Of a stretch of 64,000 nucleotides of DNA, positions 52,555 through 62,695 are shown piece after piece. The notes beneath the pieces are model-generated. The model was not told the origin of the DNA. It saw only the letters and a program-made list of their open reading frames with translations, and made no database searches. Every line of letters begins with the position of its first letter. Within the stretch, counting starts at the first letter, position 1. Origin of the DNA: Cladophialophora immunda (taxonomy: Eukaryota > Ascomycota > Eurotiomycetes > Chaetothyriales > Herpotrichiellaceae). A program made the translations under genes and the position numbers. The stretch covers positions 2,378,485 to 2,442,484 of the forward strand of contig NW_015622542.1 in assembly GCF_000835495.1 (NCBI RefSeq). The letters run 5' to 3'.

Positions 52555-53601
52555 ATGACGACGCTAAATGAGCACAGCCGTACCAACGGCATCCACGACA
52601 AGCCCGCTGCGGCAGCCGCAGCAGAAGAGGAGGAGATGCAAGACTTCTACCGATCGCTGCCCTCAAAGCACGTCGAGCCGCTCTGGCTCAAGCTCGACAA
52701 GTTCGTGCCGCCGTTCCCCAACCCGTCCGCGACGCCGGCCATCTGGCGGTTCCAGGAGATCCTGCCGTCGCTGATGGAGGCCGGCCGGATCGTGCCCGTG
52801 GAGGAGGCGGAGCGGCGCGTGCTGATGCTGGTGAACCCGGGCATGAGCGCGCCGCACACGACCGACACCATCTACGGCGGCCTGCAGCTCGTGCTGCCGG
52901 GCGAGGTGGCGCCGGCGCACCGGCACTCGGCGTTTGCGCTGCGCTTCGTCATCGAGAGCGGCGCGGGGGCCTACACGGCGGTCGAGGGCGAGAAGATCGC
53001 CATGCGCCGCGGCGACGTCATCCTCACCCCGAGCTGGCAGTGGCACGACCACGGCAACGAGGGCGCCGGCCCGGTCATCTGGCTCGACGGGCTCGACCTG
53101 CCCCTGTTCGGCGCGGTGCCGCTGAACTTTGGCAACCCCTACCCGCAGCCGCGCTACCCGAGCACGCCGGTCGCCCGCTGCACGTCCCAGTTTCCCTGGC
53201 CGCCGGTGGAAAACGCTCTCACGGCGGCAGGCGGAAAGTATGCGCGCTACGACTACAGGCACGCGGACGGGTCGCATCTGTCGCTGACGCTGTCGGTGCA
53301 GGCGGAGCGGGTCGCCCCCGGCGCCTCATCGCCCGAGACCCAGGAGACGGCGTCGTTCGTGTACCACGTCGTCGAGGGGGAGGGGTTCTCGACCATCCTC
53401 GCCCCCGGGGAGACGGCGGCGCGCAAGATCGAGTGGACCGCCAGGGACACCTTTGCCGTTCCGGCCTGGAGCAAGGTCACGCACACCAACGCCTCACGGG
53501 AGGGGAAGGCGGCGTTCCTGGTGGCCATCAATGACCGCCCCATGGTGGAGTCGCTGGGCTTGATGAGGAATGCAGCGACGTTCACGGGGCGAATTGACTA
53601 G
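52555..53601 (+). CDS. Gentisate 1,2-dioxygenase
   Basis: An intronless gene of 348 residues, the usual length. The N-terminal cupin holds the Fe(II) ligands His-122 and His-124 in PAHRHSAFALRF and His-164 in WQWHDHG; PLWLKLDKFVPP is a family hallmark. A second, degenerate cupin (ETASFVYHVVEGEG) follows, as in all bicupin gentisate dioxygenases. It splits gentisate (2,5-dihydroxybenzoate) between C1 and C2 with O2 to maleylpyruvate in the cytosol. 1-Hydroxy-2-naphthoate dioxygenase is a close relative and cannot be excluded. Neighbours: GFA protein (divergent), FAH hydrolase, class II aldolase. Codon use is extremely GC-rich. Confidence 0.95.
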   Translation: MTTLNEHSRTNGIHDKPAAAAAAEEEEMQDFYRSLPSKHVEPLWLKLDKFVPPFPNPSATPAIWRFQEILPSLMEAGRIVPVEEAERRVLMLVNPGMSAPHTTDTIYGGLQLVLPGEVAPAHRHSAFALRFVIESGAGAYTAVEGEKIAMRRGDVILTPSWQWHDHGNEGAGPVIWLDGLDLPLFGAVPLNFGNPYPQPRYPSTPVARCTSQFPWPPVENALTAAGGKYARYDYRHADGSHLSLTLSVQAERVAPGASSPETQETASFVYHVVEGEGFSTILAPGETAARKIEWTARDTFAVPAWSKVTHTNASREGKAAFLVAINDRPMVESLGLMRNAATFTGRID

Positions 53602-53738
53602 ACATCGGTCCACGCCAGCAGATATCAATATGTCGGGTGCTTAGGTAGCTGGAAAAAAAGCAAAGGAGATTGATCCGTCAGAGTGGCTTTTCCTTCCCAT
53701 TGAAGAAAGTCGCGCACAATTTGTTGGCAGATGTCTGT

Positions 53739-54752
53739 TCACTCTTCTGAGTACCTGTACAGCCCGGCTGCCTCTACCTCGCGGAGCCACAATCCCCAGG
53801 CTCTCACCCATCCGTGCCGGCTCATGTCCAAGGTATCTGCCAACTCGTCTTCCCTTAGATACTGAACATCCGTCCCCGAGACCTGCTCTCCACCGGACCG
53901 TGCGAGGCCCAGACTCGCCGATTGGATGGCCGCATTCTGCTTCGTGTAGATGGCGCGGTAGATGGCTTCTTGGGCGCTGGACCCCACGACCGTACACCCA
54001 TGGCCTCGCATGAGCACGACCGGATGGGCCGGGGCGGGGGCCGGGGAAGCAGCTCCCGTGGCAGACGCGGAGAGATACTCGGCGAGGTCGCGCCCAAGTC
54101 TCACGTTGCGGATCAGCAGGTCTCGAACATCGTCCGGAGCATAGTGTATGGAAATGTCAAAGGTCGGAATCCCCTCGCCTGTCGTGGGCCAACATCGCCA
54201 TGTATTGGTTAGTCGAACGCTTTCTCTGGGCAGGCGACTGACTGATCAATCAAAACACGGAATAAATACTTGCCGAGAAACCCCGCCATGTGTACACACG
54301 GCCGCAGAGGCACAGCGGTGTTTGCGTAGGGCAGGATCTCTGGGGCGTGGCTGTGGACCACCGCGCGGACGTCGGGGAACCGTTTGTAGATCTCGCTGTG
54401 AATGAAGCGTTCAACGTAGCCTCGCGGGGCGTCGGGATCGACCGCCGAAGCATCCGCAATGCGATACTGGACTATGTCCCCGTGCGACACCACGTTGGCC
54501 GGGGCCAGGTTGCAGGGCATGAGGAAGAGGGTTGGGTCGGTCGGGTGCCGGGCAGAGACATGGCCATACGCATCGAGGACGCTGGGATTGGAATGAGGTT
54601 TCAGAACAACTCGATCGTAGATGGGTGAGATGGTATAGAGAGAGCTCTCACCCGTGAAAGTGCAGTATATGGCTGCCCACGATACAGGTGTGGTAAGTGC
54701 TTCGTAGCTGATCCTCTGCAGAACTCGCTGGGGGATTGGACCTGCTGGCCAT
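53739..54752 (-). CDS. Class II aldolase/adducin-family protein
   Basis: Three exons, 54752-54652, 54581-54274 and 54178-53739; 282 residues. Intron 1 joins HILHFHG to VLDAYGHVSARHP, the family start motif. Intron 2 has a GC donor (CTCG|GCAAGT) and gives MAGFLGEGIPTFDI. VRAVVHSHAPEILPY carries the His pair of the metal site and PVVLMRGHGCTVVG the third His. The family includes fuculose-phosphate aldolase and decarboxylases of hydroxylated aromatic or keto acids; many fungal members are of unknown reaction. In this setting it may cleave or decarboxylate a pathway acid. Convergent with gentisate dioxygenase. Confidence 0.88.
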
Positions 54753-55059
54753 GGTCTTTGAGTAAACACCAAACACTTAGCAAAGACTAGAGGGGAATGG
54801 CAATAATCTTGGGAGCTGCCTTCTCTGGTCCTGTTATGTCTTCCCCTACCCTCAACCACAGATCAAGCCACGGGGAAGCAGGAATCCCACTGTCAGCCTT
54901 GCATCCGGCTCATGTCCCGATTCCGGTCTCGTGTTGGAACTCGAGTCCATCAAGGCATTTGGAGTTTCCTCTTCTTTCGATCACGACTTCACAGGAATCC
55001 GCCACCCACACCAATCATCAAGACAGTCTATTGAGACACCCCTTTTGACCTTTCTCTCC
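54753..55059. other. Aldolase promoter side to SDR 3' end
   Basis: 307 bp; nothing specific seen. Confidence 0.4.
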
Positions 55060-56194
55060 TTACTGAGGGAACTCTTCTCCTACCAATTCCTCAGACAATT
55101 TCCACAACCTGTCGGCGTTGCTCTTCGACACGGCGCGAGCATTTGCCCCGCCATTGATCTGGCAGTCGCTCAAGTACGCTCCGTAGTTCTCCTTGCCGTC
55201 CTTGACCACTGGCAGCCCCAGCCCAGGATCTGTGGCAGCCACCAAGCTCGTGGCGGCTCCCGCACCCTGCGTCTTCATATGGACCGCTCCACTCTTCGCC
55301 CACGCTTGGAGCGCAGTGGCCGTCTCAGGCGAGAAATGTCGTTGTAGCTCCGTTGCGATGACCCCTGGATTGACGGCTAAGCTCAAGAGTCCGTACTTGT
55401 CGTAATAGCGAGCATTGAACCCAATCGAAAACAAGAGATTGGCCACTTTGCTCTGGTTGTATCCCTCGCGCGGGAAATACGATTTGTTCTCCGGGTCCGT
55501 TTCACCCCAGTTCTTGAGTGCCTCGTACTGCGGCTGCTCGTCGTCTGGCAGAGTTTTGTTGGCCCGTTCGAAGTTGATGTCACTGAAGCGGACGCCTGCC
55601 GAGAGCGGGGACGACGAGGTGACGTTCACGACGCGCGTGGCGCCCTTGGGCCTCCCCTCTGCGGCCTTGATCAGCTTGGGCAGGATCAAGTTGGTGAACA
55701 AAAAGTGGCCGACGTGGTTGGTAGCGAAGTGCATCTCGATCCCATCCACGCTGAGTGTTCGCTCCGGAATCAGCATCACCCCAGCATTGTTGACCAGAAT
55801 ATCAATCGTGGGAACGTCTTTCATGGCCAGGACCTCGGCCGCTGCCTCGCGGACGGACTTTTGATTCGACAGGTCCAGCTTGAGCCCAACATATTGCACG
55901 CTGGGATATTCCTTCCGCAGAGCTTCGATGCTTTCCTGAAGCTTTGTCGGGGAACGTCCAGTGATGATAATGTGGGAGGGGGATTGAGAAGCCTGCCGGC
56001 CACCGTTAGCTTTTGCCATAGTGACCAATTCAGGGTGATTTTCGTACAAATGCCTGAGCCGTAGTAAAGCCAATCCCTCCCCTATTGACGCCCGTGATGA
56101 TGATGCTTCTTCCACGAATCGATCCAGCAAAGGCGTCTGCAACGTCCAAGCTCTCGGTGTCAGCGTGAAATTCGGCGTGAGTGACTGCAGTCAT
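55060..56194 (-). CDS. Short-chain dehydrogenase/reductase
   Basis: Exons 56194-56048 and 55992-55060, intron 55 bp, give 359 residues. The cofactor loop is TGVNRGGIGFTTAQAF; the splice runs on to ASQSPSHIIITGRSP. LVNNAGVM, the Ser in NVTSSSP and the catalytic Tyr-x3-Lys in YNQSK are intact, and LAVNPGVIATEL follows. GRSP after the second strand (Arg) suggests NADP(H). The group is the fungal retinol-dehydrogenase/WW-domain-oxidoreductase-like SDR with a longer C-terminus. It oxidises or reduces an alcohol/ketone. It is the last gene of the catabolic block before the ribosomal gene. Confidence 0.92.
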
Positions 56195-57380
56195 GTTGCT
56201 CCAAGTCCAATCGATGTGTGTGATACTGTCGTGCAATGTAACAGTTCGCGTTCTGGCTGGACGTCTTGGAGGACATGGTTCCCGCCGGTCAATTTATATG
56301 ACGGTCGTGTCCTTCTTCTGGACAAGACCCTCACGGAGATAATTCAGGTCATGTCCATGAAGTGCTGGAGGAGTTAACGACCCGAGGAATGCATTCCCTA
56401 TTCCAAGCCCTCCACTATGTGTGCGTGAAGCGTAGGCCGGCAATCCCGACACGATGTCCGATGCCGTTCTGGTCCCAAAAGGGTAGAAGTTACGTTGACC
56501 TAAACTAAGGGTCGCCACGCTGTCATACAACGCTTCATCTCACTCCCGTACTCGATCAGCGTCCAGTGGTCCAATTGGCGATGGAGGGCGAGCGGATGCT
56601 GAAAAAGATTAGAATCCAAGGCGTCGTGTGTACCCCTGTAATTAAATGAAGATGAAAGGATTAGATTCTTGTTCTCAGGAGTACCTGGGCTAGAAATTGT
56701 TCCAAAACAGTCGTAGTTGGGCACGTGAAGGCCAGACTTACCTGGCTGGTCAATGATGGACAAACTGGCTGTGCTGGCTTGAATAGGAGACTCGGCAACT
56801 CAGGCGATCAGGGCAGTTACAGTGCAGAGGGTATGTACCACGGTGATAGACACTCCCTCCTCCTGGATCCTACACTCTTTGAAGACGGTTGCTAAGGCCA
56901 TCGGAGAACGTTGACCAAGGCTGGTGCCAGTCAAGGTTCCTTCTCAGTCCAAGGAACAGGCAGAGATTGTCAGACCGTACCCACCATATGTTCAAGCACG
57001 CAAATAGAAAACAAGTAACTGTAAAGAAGAGATCTCCTTCGATTGCTCAAATCACAGAACTCTGAAACTTGTTTTGATTTCTTCGTCTAGACCATTTCGC
57101 CGGGTCCTGAACGTCTCGCGGAGGGCAGAGAGGACATAGGGCTCTTCGGCACTTCCCTTGCAAAGACGACTGTTCTTCTGAGAGCGTGCAAGCGGGACAT
57201 TTTTGCAAGATCATGACGCCTCCACCTTTTGTCCATCATGCATGCTGCGTTTCGTTTGAGAAGGCTGTCTTTCCGCGCTTCACGGCCCTGTTCCCATGCG
57301 ACCACCACGACCACCACCCCTCCGCACCAACCCACAACCACAAGCACGCTATCAATGCAGCAGGTGATTAAGTCCGCCTT
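56195..57380. other. Intergenic, SDR upstream region to RPL9 3' flank
   Basis: 1.19 kb. A minus-strand frame at 56294-56530 is open but has no recognisable features. No repeat or RNA gene seen. Confidence 0.4.
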
Positions 57381-58234
57381 CTACTCCTCAAGAATGTTGC
57401 CCCGTTCGCTCACGTACAGACCGTCCAAGAACTTTCGGATATCCTTGTTCCTCACTCTGCAGGCCTGTTGGATATCGGCGGCGGATTGTGACACGTTCTC
57501 AAGGCTATTGCCGGTGATTTCGATCTGGTCCTTGACACCCTTCGAGGCTTCCACGGTGACGCCGTCGTGCATGGTAACGTGTCGGACGATCTTCTCGCCC
57601 AAGAAGTTTCTACACATAACAAATGACAATTAGCATTTTGCTCGGTCTGCTTCTCTTTTGTCCAGATGCCATTTGAGCGATTTTTCTTTCCTCCTCTTGT
57701 TTTCGAGCAATTTTTGACGTCGGCGTGCGCGAAGAAAAGCTGAGGGGAAATTGCCTGCTCTTACCTGATTTCCAAGTGAAACAAGCCCTCGGGATTCTTC
57801 TCAATGTTGACGTTGATGGGAAAGTGGGCATAGACGTATCGCATCTTGTACTTGTATCCCTTGGTCACACCGATCACCAAGTTCTGGATAATCGACTTGA
57901 CGGTTCGGAGAGCGGCGACGTTCTTTCTTTGGCCATGGTGGATTTCAATCTGAACGAGCTGTTGCCCTTGCTTGTTTTTTCCGACCGTGAAGGTGACGGC
58001 AATATGAGAGAGATCTTTGGTGAGTTTGCCTGTGCGACAAAAAGCCTGTTAGTCTCTTTCTCTTTCGAGTTCGGCCCTCGCAATGCAGGTGTCTTTTCCC
58101 ATTGTTCTCTCCGGGTGGGCATGGGTATTGTCTTTCGTACCTCGAGGACCTTCGACCGTGACGATTCGTGAGCGGATGTGGATGCTGACACCCTCTGGGA
58201 TGACCAGCTGCTCTTGCGAGAAGATGTACTTCAT
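57381..58234 (-). CDS. RPL9: 60S ribosomal protein L9 (uL6)
   Basis: Three exons, 58234-58141, 58029-57765 and 57609-57381; 195 residues, near the usual 190-192. It starts [15 protein letters not shown], typical of fungal uL6. [31 protein letters not shown], and [13 protein letters not shown] with [25 protein letters not shown] complete both L6 domains. It belongs to the large ribosomal subunit near the factor-binding site. The introns (111 and 155 bp) are longer than most in the window, as is common in ribosomal protein genes, and the first lies early in the coding sequence. Confidence 0.96.
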
Positions 58235-58638
58235 CTTGGGCAGCGGTGTGGGCGATTGATTGTGAGAGGGATACGCAGAGTCGTCTCGCACGGGAAAACC
58301 GCACTTTCAAGAAATTCCCCAATTCCCAAAATCGCAGGCCCAGTGCCAAGCCCTACTGGTTTTGTGCGTGGCTTGGCATTTTGAGAGGGGGCACCTCAGC
58401 CTTGCGGGCCGCCACGAGGCTCGCTCAAACGATGCCGTACTTGAATTTTCTTGACCAACGAATCTGCGAAAGAATCTCATATCCTACGGGATCACATTTG
58501 TAAGTTGTTCAAAATGCAGGTGCAGAGTCGCGTTCAGTGGCATGAACAAAATCAATTTCCTATCTCCCAACTCCGGGCCTGGGTATCTTATGCTAATGCG
58601 AAAACTCTTCATAAACATCCTCTGTTTTTCTCTACCAC
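58235..58638. other. RPL9 promoter and GPN1 3' flank
   Basis: 404 bp between two minus-strand genes; holds the strong RPL9 promoter. No element assigned. Confidence 0.45.
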
Positions 58639-59845
58639 TCATCCCGCTCGCCGTGTCTCTGCCAGCAATCGTGCTACTGTTGGATCATCATCATCAACTT
58701 GGATGCCTTGTTCACGCAAGGCGTTCTTGTATCGTTGCTTCAAGCCTTCCTCATCGTCGTCTCGTTCTGCGTCGGGGAAATCGTCTGCATCAACAAGCTC
58801 GTCGTCGTCGTCATCATTATCAGATTCATCTTTTGAAGTGGCTTGGTCTCCTGCCTTTGGTTCAGAGTCCATCTTCATGTCTTTCATTACTTTCGTCAAG
58901 TCGTGTTCTCGTTTCGCGGCGCTCTCTTGGTCGCGCTCCTTCCTTCTCCTCTCCAGCTCCGGCCGATAGTCCCGTTCGAATTCCTTGCGCTTCTCCTCGA
59001 CAGCCTCAAAGAATTCGTCGACACCCTCGCCGGTCATGCTCGAGACCGCCACCATGTTTAGATGAGAATAGAACTCTTCCAGCATAAGACTCATGCTATT
59101 GAGAAGGCTGGCCATGTAGCCGCTCCCTCCACCGAAACCCTCACCACCAAAGACACCTTTGTTCTGCTCTTCATTGAGAGCTTCCTGGAATTTATCGAAA
59201 TCCGTCATCCATTCTCTTGCGAATTCTGCATCCTGCACATCCGTCTTGTTGAACACCAGAATCATTGGAAGCTTTGTCTTGTACAGTATCGAGCACGCGT
59301 AGAGCATGTTGGACATGAATGTGGATGTGGATGAGGTGCGCGGTGTATCGATGATGTAGGCAATGACAGTTGGGAAGGAGGATGCAAGCGACTCGAGGAG
59401 AATGCTGCCGGAAGCAGACCATACGAAGACCTCGATTTGGCCCGGCGTATCCACCAAGAAATGTTTCGGTGGTGGTACTTTACTGTCGGCCGGCGGATTT
59501 GCTCGCTTTTCAAGTAGAGTTATGATTTGATCGATCTTGGTTGCGAAGAGATTCAGAGATGTCAGGATGCCTCCGTTGGGACCAAGGTTGTACTGCTTCA
59601 TGACTTCTTTGTAGTTGATACTATCGCGGATATCGATGTTGGGCTGGAACGGAACATTGATCACAGCAGGATCCAGGTTGAGTACGTATGGTTTCTTCTT
59701 GTTGACATGTAGGTAATTGTTGATGCGCTGCATGAAGGTAGTTTTGCCGGATCCTGATGACCTGTTAGAACTTATCTATCACAATTCCTCTAGTAGCCAT
59801 ACCAGCCATGCCAATGCAAACGACGGCGACGGGAGAAGTCGCCAT
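58639..59845 (-). CDS. NPA3: GPN-loop GTPase 1 (Npa3/XAB1)
   Basis: Exon 1 (59845-59803) and exon 2 (59753-58639) give 385 residues; human GPN1 has about 374. The P-loop GMAGSGKTT is at 12-20, the defining GPN triplet at 72-74 in LGPNGG, then [12 protein letters not shown] (G3) and VFNKTD (G4). The C-terminus is strongly acidic (a DDDDDE-type run) as in the family. GPN1/Npa3 assembles with GPN2/3 and is needed for nuclear import and assembly of RNA polymerase II. The intron splits the P-loop, a common fungal position. The neighbour is RPL9. Confidence 0.95.
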
Positions 59846-62695
59846 GATGCCTGATCAGAACCGTGGTAATGAAGATGCTTATATGTAGACAGAGGGAATC
59901 CGATCACGTTGAATGAGTCTGGCAACTTTTGTAAAATTCCCAAGCGCTTTCGCCCTCTTCGGGAAGAAGCCGATGCCGCCCTAAGCTCTCTCTCGGCTCT
60001 TACAGGCCCCGCTGCACGTGACTGCGGAGAAACTGAGGTTTGTCATTACAATTACTGGCACTACGCTTTTGACACAATCACAATCTACGAGGTATTCGCG
60101 GTTCATCTGGGCGCCATCCTGAAAAGTACTTGACCAAGAGAGAAAACACACCTTTCAACAGACGTGCTGGAAGTTAGCATCCGGAAACCCTCGACATGAC
60201 GACATCGTGAGGCGAGTATTGTGACAGTTCTAGTATGCCGGCCTTCCAGCAGTTTTTTACGTCCTTCCCCAGATCAAATTTTACATCATAAAGCAGTGTT
60301 CCATGCACTCTCTCCGGGGCATTGTATTTCCTTATCTTCTGGTTGTCTCCTCGTGGGCTTCTCTCTTCACGATAAGATCTCTTCCGTTCATTCTGCAATA
60401 CAATCTTGTCTATCAATCCAGCTCCACCAGGCGGGCAGGAGACAACCCTGCCGAGACCAACGTGATTGTCTCGATCAGCGCTAGGCGAACACAACGGGTG
60501 CTCGCACATAGCGACTTCCAGAACATCTGATGGAAAGACCGCAGGCTCTAACGTTGCGAACCTGATTCGTTTTCGGCGTTCGCACAAGCAGATGCCGATG
60601 AATATCAAGACTTCTCGAAATCTCACGCAGTTATCGTCACGACAGGGGTTCGCTCCGTGCCGCAGAAACCCAAATACTCCTACCGCTTACAATCTCAGCC
60701 GGCAGCACAGCATTATTCCCGCCTTTACACGCACTCCACCTGTCCGAAGCTTTCTATTGTCTATGCTGTTTCTTTAGACTTAGCAGAATGCCAACAGAGC
60801 ACATGAGAGATACGATACAACAATCTCAAATTTTAGCGTGCGGTAAATCTTAGATTTGTGTGGTTGCATTGGTGGGGGGCGAAACGCCCCAATTTGGCAC
60901 CCAGTCTATAATTGCCGAGTTTGGTGTTTTTCAAAGTTCAGGCCAAGACAGCTGTCAATTGTCCTGCGTTCCGCCTTTCCGAACTCCAGAGCTGAGAGAA
61001 GATGTGCTCTGTTCGCCAAAGGATGACATGGCTAACCGAGTTCCCATGCCACGGCAGTCTTCCGTGACAATGATGAACAGCGTAGCGGACAAGGAGCACG
61101 ACATCGGTGGGGATTCTATTCATGGGCGTGATGATATGTAGGGTGACCGGCCGAGAATATCCGGCCCCATAACCAGGATGAAGAACAGCAGAGGCATTTC
61201 ATTGAAGGCGAGCTTTGCGAGGGCAACCATGGAATTGATCCTTCCTGTGACCGGACGACTGCTGAGCTGCAAGTGCTGACTGCTCTTCGGCTTGGAGAGT
61301 CTGTAATCGAGTATCCTGTTCAGGCAAGTGATGAGAATAATCTTTGTTCTTAGAGAGGAAGGATGGCTTGATCACTTGATAATCTTGACTTGTCTCGATA
61401 CCTCGGAGAGACCCGAACTCTCCAAATGAATCCAACCAGTCTCTTGGACACCTGCCTTGAGGACAATCCGCCGCCACTCTCGAGATTCTCGCCTGAAGAT
61501 GGGCCTGGGCGACGAGAATACGCAGTGGGAAGATTCCAAATGTTCCTCTCCGTTCCGTGAATCCGACGATAAGGTTTGTGATAGGGCATCTGGTGAGTTG
61601 TGCAAGATTAGAATCGTGCTAGCGACGCTCAATCTGGAAGGCGTCTGAGGAGCGCCTCACCTGACAGAGCGGTCGCTATCAGATCTGCCCGCCGGTTCTA
61701 GGGATTCCATCGAGCTTCGATGCCGATCAGTGGGTATTGTAGTACCTGAAGGTGGCATCGTGGAATTGATCTAGTGCTGCACAGACCACGGCGTCACCGG
61801 GTTTCTGCCAATGGCACCTTCCTGAGCAAGCTCGAGCGCTGCTCTTATCAACAAGCGACCAGGGGCGTATACATGGTGGATTGCCGGTGGATCTTTAGTG
61901 GATCCCGGGTGGTTTCTAGCGGCTGCTTGTCCAAAGCTTGGTCGCCGCTCACTGGCTGCTTGGTGATTGCTTGGACAAGCTTAAATCCCTTTGAGACTAA
62001 ACGGACTTCCAGGCTATTCGTAGTAGTGCTGAGCCACGGCGTCAAACGAAAAGCCAAATGGACCAGCACCACATACGAGGATGCCAATCCATGCGCACCT
62101 GCCTGACTGGGTAAGAAATACTGTTCACATCTCTGTTCCTACCCCAGTCAATCTCGTTGTTCTTGCAAGTTCATTGCTGTGCACCGTTATCTCTGGACCA
62201 GCTCGCTCGTGGAGCAGTACTCGATACCTCGTGCCACTTCGTCCATGGATCAATGGGGCATGTGTTCGGTTGCCACTGATCGGCCGCGCTCCTACCTAGG
62301 TATCTGTTCCAGCCGGTGAATCGTTTCTTCCCTTCGATAACAGCCTGTGATTTCGTTCGTCCGGTCAAATCGTTCTGGACCTCCAAATCGCGACCCGAAT
62401 GGCTGCCGGGTGGCAATCCTACCCCAGCCCTCCAAAATATGCCAATCCTTGCATGTGGTGGAAGCCGACATGTGGCTCTATTCCCGGGTCGAGCTTGCCT
62501 CCCTGTTGGCGAGGGCATCCCAGTTACATTGGTATGGCAAGCGCCACCAATACCTGTTCGGCAGGTGTGTTGTCTTGCCATACTTAAGCAAGCTCGCGAC
62601 CACTGTGATTTCCCACTCTCCCTCCTCTTCTCACTTCTATCCAAACTCTTTTCATTCTCCTGTGCGACCTCGGCGTCGCCTGGTCATCGCCAAAG
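59846..62695. other. Long gene-free region before the transporter
   Basis: 2.85 kb. I see only short ORFs in all frames, none with a family motif. A 10-bp inverted repeat (61925-61934 and 61971-61980, GCTTGTCCAA) and a pyrimidine-rich stretch just before the transporter ATG are the only structures noted. It may hold the transporter's 5' UTR and promoter, or a non-coding transcript. Confidence 0.4.

Noticed and set aside
52663..53277. 204-codon minus-strand ORF
   Set aside because: Antisense shadow of gentisate dioxygenase, Arg/Val/His-rich.
60174..60626. Minus-strand ORF of 150 codons
   Set aside because: No start context, domain or codon bias like that of nearby genes; probably chance.
61925..61980. 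10-bp inverted repeat with a 36-bp loop
   Set aside because: The arms are too short and the loop too long to call a terminator or element end.
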